The position numbers and the translations under genes were made by a program. From Hymenopus coronatus (lineage: Eukaryota; Arthropoda; Insecta; Mantodea; Hymenopodidae): a DNA stretch of 64,000 nt. The notes beneath the pieces were generated by a model, which was not told the origin of the DNA, did not search any database, and was given only the letters and a program-made list of their open reading frames with translations. The stretch spans positions 109,892,620-109,956,619 of the forward strand of contig CM060900.1 in the NCBI GenBank assembly GCA_030762935.1, in the 5' to 3' direction. Of the stretch, positions 54,585 through 64,000 are shown piece after piece (position 1 is the stretch's first letter; each line of letters opens with the position of its first letter).

Positions 54585-57075
54585 TTAATTTAACATTTTA
54601 TACTCCTCTATAGAGTAAAATACATTTTCTGAGAGATACTTTTTAATTGCTTTAAGTTTACAGTTTTCTTCAGTTATCTGTTTTATTTGTTTAGGCAAAT
54701 GATTGTACAAATCTTTGGTTTTACTTTCTATACTTTTGTTACTTAACATTCCTCTTAGTCTGTTAATGAAATAATTTTGTTTCGTTCTTGTGTCATGTTC
54801 GTGCATGTGCATGTTTCTACTTTGATTACTATGATTTTTTATTGAGTATTTAATGCATTCATATATATATATAGTGCCGGAAATGTTAATACATTTAGTT
54901 TTTTATAAGAATTTTTACAAGTATCCATCTTCTTTAGTTTACATAATATTCGAATGGCATGCTTCTGTAGTCTTAATATTCTTTGCATTTTTTTTTCTGT
55001 GCATTACCCCATAATACAACCCCATAGCTCAAATGAGAATGTATGAAGGCATAGTATATTTGTATTAAGCTATCTCTATCCATTTGTTGTGCTGCTTGTT
55101 TTAAGATGTATAGTTCTGTATTTATTTTTTTTTTGCTATTTTTTCAATATGTTTTTTCCAGTTTAATCTGTTATCTATTATTAATCCTAAGAAGTTTGTT
55201 TCTGTTACTTGTTGTATTTGTTTATTGTCTAGGACTAATTGAATATTGGTTGGGATTTTCTTTTTTAAGCTGATTTGCATCCATTCTGTTTTATTTGTAT
55301 TTATTACCATCCCTAGGTTTCCTAGCTCTTCCCTAATTTTTTCCAGTAGTATATTTGATTTATCTTGTACTTCAAGTTCTGTATTTCCCCTTACTATAAT
55401 TGTGGTATCATCAGCTTATCCAATGGCTATTTCACCTGCTTCTTTTATTATTTTGAATAAGCAATTTATATACATAAGGAATAGATATGGCCCTAGTTTC
55501 GATCCTTGTGGAACACCATGAGTCACTTTGTTAAAAGGTGATCTGATTTTATTTAGGTTACCATTTGAATTGTATATAATTTCCACACATTGTTCTCTAT
55601 TTTAGTTATTAATTTATGTATATCTACACAGTCAAATGCTTTAGTAAGATCAAGAAAGATTGCGATTACATATTCTTTCCTGTCTATTGCCTTTATGAGG
55701 ATGTCATTTCCTTTACAGATAGCTTGTATTGTTGATTTCTTTTTTTGAAAACCGAATTGGTACTCTGATATTATTTTATACTTACTGCAGAAGCTCTGTA
55801 GTTGAGTTAAAAACAATCCCTCTATTATTTTGGAAAATGTTGAACATAATGATATGGGTCTATAATTTTCCATTGCATGCTTTGAATTTTTTTTCTTGTA
55901 TATTGGTCTTACTATTACTTTTTTTAGTGCATTAGGAAATGTACCTGTTATAAAAGATTGATTAATTATATGCGTCATTATCTCTGACATTTCAGATTTA
56001 CAATGCTTAACCATTTCATTTGTAAGTCCATCTAACCCAAAAGATTGTTTACATTTTAATGTGTTTATCTGTTTAATAACATCCTCATTTGTTATTTCTC
56101 CTAACACCATTGAGTTACATATACTGTTTTCAGTTGTTTGCTGGTTTTGACCTTGGCTGAGGCCTAAAGTTTTTACAATATTGATGTAATAATCATTAAA
56201 TTTTTCTGTTATGTTTATTGGGTTTTCTATTAACCTATTGTTTACTTCAATACATATATTTTCTACCCATTTTTGTTTATTTTCTTTATGTGATGCTTTT
56301 ATTATATTCCACGCTACTTTAGTTTTATTTTCTGCATTTTGTATCAGTATTTTGTTGTGCTGCTTCTTTGCTTCAATTATTACTTTATTGAGCATTTGTT
56401 CGTAATTTTCTATATATGTGTATGATTTATGGTCTAGTTTTGGATGTTTTAAGCTGTTTAGGAATTGCATGCATTTTTTTGAGATGTTTATACCTTTGGT
56501 TGACCAGTTTTTACTTTTCTGCATACCACAATTTATTTTGCATATAGGTATTGCTGTGTTTAAGCATTTTTCTAAAATGTTAACAAAACATTCAATTTTT
56601 TCATTTATTTCATATTTTTCATAGATTTATTCCCATTGTGCTTCTTTGATGTTATATAGTAATACTTCTAGTGTGTTTTTGTTTACTATTCTTTTGGCCT
56701 CTATTAGTTTGTTAGTTTTGTGTCTTACGTTACCTAATGTTTTACTTACTATTTGTTGGCCATAGTGGTCACTTATTCCATTTTTTATTATTTTAATTTC
56801 ATAACATTCCCTATTTAGGTTTGAGAACATGAGGTCCACGCATGTTGCTGAATACTTAGTTACTCTTGTTGGTTCTGTCTCTGCCAGTGCAACATTATTT
56901 CTTACTAGCATTTCTAATAATAGCCTTTTCTTTTTGTTTTCTACTAGAACATCTATATTGAAATCTCCTATTACTATGGTGTCTCTATTTTTACTTATAC
57001 TGTTGAGGCATTCTTCTAATCTCTCAAGAAAAATTACTTTGTTATACTCTCTTGGCAGATGATCAACTCTTAATA
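54585..57075 (-). mobile_element. CR1/jockey-like LINE, 5'-truncated, few lesions
   Basis: The minus strand contains the end of an APE-type endonuclease (SATCVDLMFSNLN, then IKNGISDHYGQ with the S-D-H catalytic block, about 56850-56750). A long pre-RT region and reverse transcriptase follow. The RT region after 55553 continues in another frame: GVPQGSKLGPYLFLMYIN near 55525-55475, then an interrupted ADDT box, VINTNKTEWMQISLKK and FLGLIIDNRLNWKKHIEKI (55310-55130). The C-terminal NYFINRLRGMLSNKS, then DLYNHLPKQIKQI, ends at 54585. The long open segments and low number of breaks make it the youngest LINE here apart from the one at the right edge. Confidence 0.8.
55553..56524 (-). pseudogene. 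LINE ORF2 reverse transcriptase, main open segment
   Basis: A 323-codon open piece in the same frame as the upstream endonuclease segment (56911-56627), separated from it by a single in-frame stop near 56627. RT landmarks are DGLTNEMVKHCKSEM (segment 1), VIVRPIYKKKNSKHAMENYR then PISLCSTFSKI (segment 2), YQFGFQKKKSTIQAI, and VIAIFLDLTKAFDCVDIHK (segment 3, first catalytic aspartate kept). A frameshift near 55580 ends it. In the next part, the tyrosine codon before ADDT (about 55415) is a stop, so the enzyme is not made. Confidence 0.8.
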
Positions 57076-57079
57076 ACTA

Positions 57080-57725
57080 AATGGGAGGAGATAGGAAGAT
57101 AGCAGCTCGTTTAAATTATATAGCAAACAGCTCTTTAACTTGAACATTTCAGAACTTAAAATACAAATAATGTCATTTAAGGGGAAGAATAATGTTAAGA
57201 GCAGAAATGGTAAATAAATTATGGAACCATTGAAAAGTTAATAATTTAATATGCATAATAAGAATATTGATAAAGATTTGGAAGTAAAATTTCCTAGATA
57301 TGGATAAAAATCCTTATCAAAAATCTCAGAAAGACAAGAAAATAGAATATTTTAAAGCTGGCTCTCTAAAATGAATCTATGCTTTAAAACTGTAAACCTT
57401 AACAATAAAACTGTAGAAACAAACACAGGTAGCAGAGACAAATTATGTAAGGCTACGTGATGTAACAGATATGATCAAAACAGAAATATTACAATAAGAT
57501 AAAACAAAATGATTGAATTACAGAAAAGAGAGACAATAGGAAAACTATGTTTTATGAAGAGCAAGGAATGTCTTCCAAAAAAAGCTTATAAAACTTGACT
57601 TGAGGAGGAAACATTTCAGGATATTCAGAAGTACCCTGGCAGACTAAGTTCATTGTTGAAGTGGATGTAACAAATTTAGTGAGCAATGCTTAATTGATGC
57701 TTCATTATCTGTATCATTATTATTA
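57080..57725. other. anonymous AT-rich DNA
   Basis: Nothing coding. It ends in an (ATT)n patch into which the next mariner inserted. Confidence 0.4.
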
Positions 57726-57731
57726 TTATTA

Positions 57732-59066
57732 TGAGGGCCGTTCAGAAAGTAGCCTCCGGTTGATTGCAAGAAATTCACCAAGTTAAATAAAAATATTTTA
57801 ATATATACATCTTACAACTACATCTTTGCACTATTTTTCTACATAGTTTCCATAACGATTGAGGCACTTATCGTATCTGTTCACAAGCTTTGAAATTCCT
57901 TCTGCATAAAAATCACCCGCTTGTGCCTGGAGCCAGCCTGTGACCGCATCTTTGAGCTCTTCGTCGTCATCAAACCGCTGGGACCCGAGCCATTTCTTCA
58001 TATACACGAAGAGGTGATAATCGCTTGGCGCCAGATCTGGGCTGTAAGGTGGATGGTTGACAACGTCCCACTTGAAGGACTCAAGAAGGGCTGTTGTACT
58101 GCGAGCAGAGTGAGGACGGGCGTTATCGTGCAAAAAAACGATACCGGAAGTCAGCATACCACAGCGTTTGTTCTGTATAGCCCGTCGTAATTGTTTTAGT
58201 GTTTCACAGTACACGTCTTGATTAATGGTCGTCCCACGTTCCATGAATTCAACCAACAACACCCCTTTTGCATCCCAAAACACCGTTGCCATCAATTTTC
58301 GGGCAGAAAAATCTTGCCGGGCTTTTATTGGTTTGGTAGGCGAATTTGAATGTGCCCACATCTTTGATTGTTCTTTTGCCTCAGGGTTCACGTACTTAAT
58401 CCAGGTTTCGTCCCCGGTCACGATTCTGTTTAACAATGGTTCACCTTCGGCCTCATAACATGACAGAAAGTCTAATGCAGAGGCCATTCTTTGAGTTTTG
58501 TGGTGGTCGGTAAGAATTTTGGGCACCCATCGTGCACAGAACTTACGGTAACCCAATCTTGCTGTCACTATCTCGTACAAGAGAGTCTTAGAAATCTGTG
58601 GAAAATCAGTAGACAACTCCGACATTGTGAAACGTCGGTTTTCACGAACTTTTGCATCAACTGTCTGAACGAGTTCGTCCGTGACCAATGATGGTCTACC
58701 ACTCCTCTCTTCATCATGAACGTTTTCTCGTCCACTTTTAAATAAACGTACCCATTCACGGACCACTCCTTCACTCATAACTTTTGGTCCGTACACGGCA
58801 CAAAGCTCACGATGAATAGCTGCTGCAGAATATCCTTTGGCTGTAAAAAACCTTATAACAGCACGCACTTCACATTTGGCAGGGTTTCCTATTGCAGTAC
58901 ACATTTCAAACGGCCACGAACACTAAACTAGCGCAGGTACGACTTTCACTCAACCACGGCTTGATGCCGACTGACCTGCTGAGTGCGTGAATGCACAGAT
59001 GGCGTCGCTACTCCCCCCACTACCCGCACTGTGACCGATCGGAGGCTACTTTCTGAACGGCCCTCG
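57732..59066 (-). mobile_element. complete mariner transposon
   Basis: 1,335 bp. The terminal inverted repeats are GAGGGCCGTTCAGAAAGTAG then CCTCCG on the left, and the exact inverse on the right (GGAGGCTACTTTCTGAACGG up to 59066). They differ only at the outermost base. TA lies on both sides (57730-57731 and 59067-59068), and the flanks are (ATT)n on both sides, so it inserted into a microsatellite. One intact transposase gene fills most of the element. Everything needed for an autonomous element is visible. It is the youngest DNA transposon in the window. Confidence 0.95.
57831..58904 (-). CDS. mariner transposase, intact, DD34D
   Basis: 357 residues from ATG at 58904 to the stop at 57831, with no interruptions, close to the usual 340-350 of mariners. 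N-terminal double HTH: EVRAVIRFFTAKGYSAAAIH (about residues 12-31), then LYEIVTARLGYRKFCARWV near 108-126. Between the two is the linker ERSGRPSLV. Catalytic triad: VTGDETWIKYVNPE (first D about 165), FLHDNARPHSA (second D about 257) and SPDLAPSDYHLF (third D), with exactly 34 residues between the second and third D. A V-P-K-I-L block stands at the WVPHxL position. The protein binds the terminal repeats and cuts and pastes the element at TA. It could still be inactive through a point change not visible by eye. Confidence 0.95.
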   Translation of the reverse strand: MCTAIGNPAKCEVRAVIRFFTAKGYSAAAIHRELCAVYGPKVMSEGVVREWVRLFKSGRENVHDEERSGRPSLVTDELVQTVDAKVRENRRFTMSELSTDFPQISKTLLYEIVTARLGYRKFCARWVPKILTDHHKTQRMASALDFLSCYEAEGEPLLNRIVTGDETWIKYVNPEAKEQSKMWAHSNSPTKPIKARQDFSARKLMATVFWDAKGVLLVEFMERGTTINQDVYCETLKQLRRAIQNKRCGMLTSGIVFLHDNARPHSARSTTALLESFKWDVVNHPPYSPDLAPSDYHLFVYMKKWLGSQRFDDDEELKDAVTGWLQAQAGDFYAEGISKLVNRYDKCLNRYGNYVEK

Positions 59067-59069
59067 TAT

Positions 59070-60010
59070 TATTATTATTATTATAGTGGATGGCATTTTA
59101 GCCCATTTTCATCCCTGGGAATTGCTATAATTCATATCACCAATACAAAATAATAATAATAATAATAAATTAATGCAAAAATAATAATTTAACAATTTAA
59201 AATAAATCCAAGAATTCAACTTAGGAGTAGACCATGTTCTTGATAAACCTACATGGACAATTTAATTGAATGAGACTGTGTGTATCAATATGCAGTTTTA
59301 AAAGATTGACATTTGGCACAAAATCAATGCAGCAAAATTGGGATTACTTTGAGTTTTATATTAATTACCTGGAAAATTAACACTCAGATTCTATTATCTA
59401 TCTCTTAAATCCTAACAGTTTTTTATGATGGAAACCATATTAACAAAACCCAGAATACTGGAAGAACAAAATTGTAAGACTTTAACATATTTGGACCAGG
59501 TGAAATGAAACAATTATACTGCAGTTTTGCATGATAATGACATTACCATTCCTTTGCTTATGTGAGCTACATATTTTACAAGATCAAGAGCAAAAGGTCT
59601 TGTGAATGCTATTTCCCCTAACAAAATGCAAGTGCTCATAAAGGACTAAACCACAAAGAAAAAAAAAAAAAGGGTGAACAAAGCACCGTGGACTAACTAC
59701 AACAGAGGTTACAGTTGTGGAATCACCAATTTCATGCATAGTTTGGAAGTGCAGTCTAACCTACAAATATGCAATTAACACACTTTTCTATTTTGGAGTC
59801 AGTTGTAACACTACATCACCTACAATTTAATTTATGAGGGACTAATTTTGGGAGACACTCTCCATTTTCAACCTTGTGGGTCCAATGGGCATTGCTGGTT
59901 GTAGTTCCTGCAGTCTTCTTTCTAATGATGGAATGATGAATTTCACTAAAAGGTCTATTGGCAAGATTTCAAAATTTATAAGATGGTCTTTGTTCTTCCA
60001 TATTAAAATG
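59070..60010. other. anonymous DNA with one gypsy-like snippet
   Basis: (ATT)n and (AAT)n patches at 59068-59090 and 59150-59170. At 59850-59945 the reverse strand reads LERRLQELQPAMPIGPTRLK, which parallels MQPAMAVGPVRLKMKA on the reverse strand near 290-245, so the two are the same unidentified domain or repeat. Nothing else. Confidence 0.4.
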
Positions 60011-60013
60011 TTT

Positions 60014-60240
60014 TCAGTTTTTATTTTTTTTTAAACAGTACCGGAGTCTGGTCAGGACTCCGGCACTGTATCCCCAATTTACATCCCCCCCCCCCCGTAT
60101 GATTACTGGTTTTACTGTTCCTTTACACAAACATATACATATTGCACAAACAATATAACACCCATGCCCAAGGTGGGACTCGAACCCACGAAGCACCAAA
60201 GCGAGACGCCTTAGCGAGCGTGGCCATGGGGACCGGCAAT
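60014..60240 (-). mobile_element. tRNA-derived SINE (family D) with intact pol III boxes
   Basis: The reverse strand starts GCCGGTCCCCATGGCCACGC, then TCGCTAAGGCGTCTCG, with box B GGTTCGAGTCCCACC in good form. A body with GGAGTCCTGACCAGACTCCG (a short hairpin) follows, and an A-rich tail TTTAAAAAAAAATAAAAAC near 60014. A G run (60087-60098 on this strand) lies in the body. The CpG-rich head and clean boxes suggest a young copy. It is not a tRNA gene, since the 3' acceptor arm is missing. Confidence 0.75.
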
Positions 60241-60244
60241 TTGT

Positions 60245-60635
60245 AGAGTTCACTGTGGCCTCATGTGTTTTAGTAATTTTGGATTTGGGTGCAGGTTATG
60301 CTTTTCATTCCAAAAAATAAAATGCTACTGATGAATTATGGTCCAACACATCAATGACTTTCTTCTTTTAGACAATATTTTTGAGAACCACATAAGGTAC
60401 AATTGTCTACACAGTGTGTAGCAACTTGGATACCATTAATAACAGTATACAGTGAAATGAAGTACAATGATCACTAATGCAATTGCATGTAACATCTAAG
60501 TGTCAAACATTTCTTTAGTGTTCTTTGGTTCTGGTATTTAGACATCTCTTGGTTTTTGCTATGTTAACATTTTCACAATTCACAAGATAATTTGGTTCTG
60601 GATCTACTGTCTGGTGTAATCTCATGCTTGTTTTT
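60245..60635. other. anonymous DNA
   Basis: Nothing recognised. Confidence 0.4.
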
Positions 60636-60639
60636 GAAT

Positions 60640-62200
60640 GTAACATGTTTCTTATAGAGTATCTGTTTGTGGGAGCCAAGATATCTGAGGGAAGACACGA
60701 GATCTAGATAATACAGTTATCTGTAATGCCCACTCTAAAACCTCTTCTATCTAAATCACTTCAACTTACCGTGGTGCATCCAGCTTTTACAAATGAGACT
60801 TTGGGAACAGAGTAAAGGTGGAATAATGAAATAGCGGAAATGCTATTTCATTAGTTGTACTGGTCATAGCATTAGATTGAGTGGATTATGGGGCATATTT
60901 GAATGCTTCCTATGCCTTCACATGTCCTTATTGTGTAACCCCAATGAGATTGTTCTAGTATCGAACTGCAAACTCTGTGACCTTGACAAGCTCCAGAAGC
61001 GTAGCTCCAATACCAGGATCAAATCCTAAGCATTCCCATATTCCAAAAAGAACGTATCTTCTCCTTTTCAGAGACTGATAATTAAACAAAATATGTGAAG
61101 CTAATTCCTCAGCTTATTTTCACAAGTGGGAACCCCATGATATATCTCCACCATACAGAGATCTTTCCTAAAATGTCCATGTTCAGTAATTAATGCAATC
61201 ACTGCTTTAAGCCTTTGCCTATCTAGTCATGAAAGAGAACCCTAGAAAAGATGTTGTTAGGGGTCCTAACTAGTCTCTCAGCAAGGTGGTAAACTTACCC
61301 ATACTTTAACCGTGGTTTTGACATACTAATACTTTATCCAACAGTTTGAAAAAAGGGGCATAATCTGCTTTTTCATTTCCTTCAACCCATTGCTCCAGAC
61401 TATTTCTGGTGCCAAGGGCATTCAAGGATTAAACTCAATCCCAAACCAGTTTTGATATTACCTGGCATGATAGATGTGCTTTGAGAACATTTTGTGTGAG
61501 GATAAAGATCTGCTTACTATGGTTTCCTTTCTCTAAACCTCTATAAGCACAGTTCAGAATAGCAAACATTTCTGCCTGAGAAACTGTACAATATCACCCT
61601 AGACTATAACTTTAAGTTCATCTTTGGAGATTTGCTATAAATTCCTGCTTCAGATTGTTGCCATATGAGATCCATCCACAAACCAAACAAGTTGGTCTCA
61701 GGTGTAGTCCTGATTATTCACTTTTTTCCAGCCCTCTTGAGGTTCTAGAATCATACTGTACAATGGGTCAAAACAGTATTAAACCTCCACGAGATCTACT
61801 CTCATGTATAATTTTGAATTATTTAGGAAACTGGAGATTGAGGTATGCCCAAGAGATTGGCAACCTTCACTCCAATTCCCTATTTGCCTCAGACAGTAGG
61901 CCACAAGAATAGCCTTCACCTGCAGAAATACATCCATGGGTGATAATCCTAGAATAATTTCCAGTGCAATTGTTGGAGGCTGATCACAGCATAGGATTGT
62001 GCTACAATTGAGAGAATGTACTCAAGAAGTTCCTCTCAAGTAGGTCGGATGTCAACTTCCTCTCATATTGGACGTATTTGTGTGAGTAGGTTGAAGTAAC
62101 CATCATTACAAACAAATTTTGTGCCCACTTATATCTCTGTCGCTGAATCTTTGCACTTGACAGTTTGGGTGACTACAAGTAATGTTGACTATATTATAGT
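60640..62200 (-). mobile_element. LINE 3' part with RNase H domain
   Basis: Broken minus-strand frames give, from 62150: KRQRYKWAQNLFV, then VFVDGSHMATI (RNase H first catalytic D, about 61695-61660). VSQAEMFAILNCAYRGLEKG (E block, about 61595-61535), QIFILTQNVLKAH (D replaced by Q in the usual S-D-S), SKLVWD, and NSLEQWVEGNEKADYAPFF (final D block, about 61410-61350) follow. Then comes a C-terminal zinc-like region, LSWLDRQRLKAVIALITEHG and HFRKDLCMVEIYHGVPTCEN, at 61245-61110. LINEs of the I/LOA kind carry RNase H after RT in this way. The RT itself is not present upstream. Decayed. Confidence 0.65.
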
Positions 62201-62613
62201 TGTGATGTTGCCAGAATTGCTGGTAAACAACAGCTGATTAAGAATCTGTCGAAAGTCTCATATAAACAGAGCACATAGTAGTGACCACCACTGAATAATA
62301 CCCAATTTCTTATTGTTTTATTAATCTTAATTTAAAATAACACACGCATAGTATTTGCAATTTATGTAGAATTACATACTTTTGACAATATAGAACAAAT
62401 TAATGCAAACTTGGTTGATACAATGACACAAATAAAAGACACTGGCATGGTAAAACAAAGTGATTTTTACCCAATGGTTTAAAATTGTAGAGGCCCAATT
62501 AAATCTAAATCACCATCGAAATTTTTAGGCTCTCACGGCTGGTGTATAATCCGGGCTTGTGGGCCGTGGTCTACTGGGCTGCTCCTTCTTCTTCCCAGAC
62601 GTTTCGTCTACAA

Positions 62614-63477
62614 CTATGGCAGACATCTTCGGTGGCAGCGGTGAGGTCGAAGTGCTCTAGTGGACGTTTCAACTGCGACTGTGCTGGTTGCACTGTGGAC
62701 CGCGGTATTTATGTCAGCGGCTGGTGGGGAGGCATGTGGTGATTGGTTCGGGTTGGTGGTGGGCTGGACTTCTGTCGCCGAAGTGCTGAACTCTGCTGGT
62801 GTCTGATTGGCTCGTTTGGAGCTCTTGATTTTGACTTTGGTTAGTGCCGTTTGCCATATTCTGTTCAGTTTAAGGCCTTCTTCTTTGCGATTGATGTTAT
62901 TTCTATGCTTCTGTATTTCAATAGCTTCCCGGTATAAACGAGAATGGGAGGTTGATGCTAGAATATCTGTGTCTTTATACTGGATGATATGTTCCCTTTC
63001 TTTGAGTATGGCATGTTTCGCAACTGCTGATTTTTCCGTCTGACCCAAGCAACAATTGGTTTTGTGCTCGTTGATGCGAGTTTTTACGCTTCGTTGTGTG
63101 GTTCAAATATACACTTTGCCGCATGAACATGGTATTCTGTATACTCCGGCTGTGGTTAGTGGATCCCTAGGGTCTTTGGCTGAATGGAGAGTGTTATAGA
63201 TCTGTTTGGTTGGCTTGAAGACAGTGTCAACGTTGTGGCATTTCATTAATTTTTCAATGCGGTCTGTGACTGATCTGATGTATGGGAGGAAAGCTTTACC
63301 CTTTCTACCGTTTGCGGCTGTTTGTGTGCTAGTGGAACTTCTCTTGGGGTGTAATGCTCTATTGATCTCGCGCTTTGTGTAGCCATTGGCTTGAAGCGCT
63401 TTGTCCAAATGCTGAAGTTCTTGTTGTAGGTGTTGCGGATCACAGATACGTATAGCCCACGTCCAGCTCACCGCCAA
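62614..63477 (-). pseudogene. Penelope GIY-YIG protein with one nonsense codon
   Basis: The frame is open from 63477 to 62614 except for one TGA at 63103-63105. First part: RICDPQHLQQELQHLDKALQ, then NGYTKREINRAL, FLPYIRSVTDRIEKLMKCHN and VDTVFKPTKQIYNTLH, then GVYRIPCSCGKVYI (GIY half). The stop falls right after Y-I, at the glycine of the YIG half. Second part: RSVKTRINEH-like (upstream of 63048), then GQTEKSAVAKHAI, STSHSRLYREAIEIQKHRNN and a Ser/Thr/Pro-rich tail. The first ~8 residues come from the inverted repeat. RT is absent. Confidence 0.85.
62688..62758. repeat. Penelope inverted repeat, left copy
   Basis: Matches the reverse complement of 63471-63542 over about 70 bases with several substitutions. 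Confidence 0.85.
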
Positions 63478-63542
63478 CCCGAACCAATTATCACACGCCT
63501 CCCCACCGACCGCTGATATAAATACCGCGGTCCACAGTGCAA
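63471..63542. repeat. Penelope inverted repeat, right copy
   Basis: Inverse of 62688-62758. It marks the right end of the Penelope insertion; LINE reverse-transcriptase sequence starts about ten bases later. Confidence 0.85.
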
Positions 63543-63552
63543 GAATATTTAG

Positions 63553-64000
63553 ATCACCAAAGGTTTCAACACAAACAAATTGACACGTGCCCTCTATTTA
63601 GATATTGAACGTGCCTTAGATAAAGTATGGCATGCAGGGCTACTCAGAAAACTGAAAGTCTACGAATTTCCTGACAATGCGATAGCCCTGATTAGGGACT
63701 ACCTCTATGACCGACGATTTCACACCTCAGTAGAGGATGCAGTCTCAAGCTCCAAACAAATCCGAGCAGGAGTTCCACAAGGAAGTATCGTGGGACCAAC
63801 ATTGTTCAATTTATACATAAATGATATGCCAGAATTGGTAAGAGCCAACAAGTACATATACGCAGATGACACTGCTATAACCACACAATCCACTCAGCCA
63901 CAAATTTTACACTTACACCTACAAAATATTTTAGACTCACTTGAACTATGGTTCAAGAAGTGGAGAATTAAAGTAAATGTGAGGAAGACACAGGCTATAG
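63553..64000 (+). CDS. jockey-like LINE reverse transcriptase, open to the right edge
   Basis: A frame without stops from 63553 to the end of the window (about 149 codons, cut at both ends). It reads ITKGFNTNKLTRALYLDIER, then ALDKVWHAGLLRKLKVYEF (RT segment 3; catalytic D kept, usual F replaced by L), IRAGVPQGSIVGPTLFNLYI (segment 4), NKYIYADDTAITTQSTQP (segment 5, YADD intact) and ELWFKKWRIKVNVRKTQA (segment 6). This is the jockey-superfamily pattern. The left part of the RT and the endonuclease are missing; a Penelope repeat ends ten bases before. Codon use and the absence of lesions suggest a young copy that may continue intact beyond the window. Confidence 0.85.
   Translation, partial: MTKGFNTNKLTRALYLDIERALDKVWHAGLLRKLKVYEFPDNAIALIRDYLYDRRFHTSVEDAVSSSKQIRAGVPQGSIVGPTLFNLYINDMPELVRANKYIYADDTAITTQSTQPQILHLHLQNILDSLELWFKKWRIKVNVRKTQAI

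Larger units (their letters stand above)
62520..63542 (-). mobile_element. Penelope-like element with inverted flanking repeats
   Basis: The minus strand encodes the linker and GIY-YIG domain of a second Penelope lineage. The 3' side has the ACGTTTCGTCTACAACTATG and GCAGACATCTTCGG segment (62599-62635) typical of such tails. A 71-72-bp sequence (TTGCACTGTGGACCGCGGTA, then TTTATGTCAGCGGCTGG) at 62688-62758 recurs inverted at 63471-63542. The 5' truncation of the coding region falls exactly at the inner end of the right repeat. As in the 8-10 kb copy, the element is thus joined to an inverted piece of its own tail. Confidence 0.85.

Noticed and set aside
57921..58691. Plus-strand frames across the mariner
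   Set aside because: Antisense shadows of the intact transposase.
60165..60240. A functional tRNA gene at the head of the 60-kb SINE
   Set aside because: Boxes A and B are good, but no acceptor stem closes and a SINE body with an A-rich tail follows.

Overview
The window looks like nuclear DNA of an arthropod, most likely an insect. It is AT-rich and has no operons, ribosome binding sites or dense ORFs. It has spliced exons of a conserved animal kinase gene, and it is packed with arthropod-type transposable elements. The sequence alone does not let me name the order or species.

The only host gene I can support is on the minus strand: an orthologue of TAK1 (MAP3K7), the MAP3K of the IMD/TNF/TGF-beta signalling branch. 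Three consecutive kinase-domain exons are visible at 40510-40393, 30424-30282 and 3167-2981. Their splice sites are canonical and their phases fit (HR|D, then G|SN). They cover the catalytic-loop HRD, the DFG motif, the activation loop, the APE motif and subdomains IX-XI. The two introns between them are about 10.0 and 27.1 kb. Earlier and later exons were not found, so the 5' part should lie above 40.5 kb or beyond the right edge, and the 3' part beyond the left edge.

Almost everything else is mobile DNA. From left to right: a Ty3/gypsy gag-pol remnant (1-2.4 kb); a CR1/L2-like LINE remnant (5.3-6.6 kb); a spacer-less inverted dimer of a Penelope-like element carrying two nearly identical GIY-YIG ORFs (7.9-10.05 kb); a pogo/Tigger remnant (11.2-12.1 kb); a LINE interrupted by an old Penelope fragment (12.4-16.6 kb); a CR1-like LINE interrupted by a Tc1/mariner-type element (17.9-20.5 kb); a transposase relic split by a LINE (20.6-24.25 kb); two rearranged gypsy pieces in opposite orientation (26.6-29.0 kb); a mariner relic (29.4-30.1 kb); SINEs (30.9-31.7 kb); a DUF4817/DDE_3-type relic (33.3-34.2 kb); a Tc1 element with both ends (36.8-38.4 kb); a mariner with both ends (43.9-45.0 kb); another LINE (45.4-47.8 kb); a candidate MITE containing a 65-bp-stem hairpin (50.1-51.9 kb); two more mariners (52.1-54.1 kb); a CR1/jockey-like LINE (54.6-57.1 kb); an apparently intact mariner with a 357-aa DD34D transposase (57.7-59.1 kb); a tRNA-derived SINE (60.0-60.2 kb); a LINE tail with an RNase H domain (60.6-62.2 kb); a second Penelope element with inverted flanks (62.5-63.5 kb); and the open reverse-transcriptase frame of a jockey-like LINE running off the right edge.

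I recognise no previously undescribed multi-gene system. The signals most worth a second look are the Penelope palindrome, the intact mariner, the long hairpin at 51.1 kb, an unclassified ~0.55 kb repeat family present three times, and a LINE sitting inside a transposase relic exactly between splice-like sequences.
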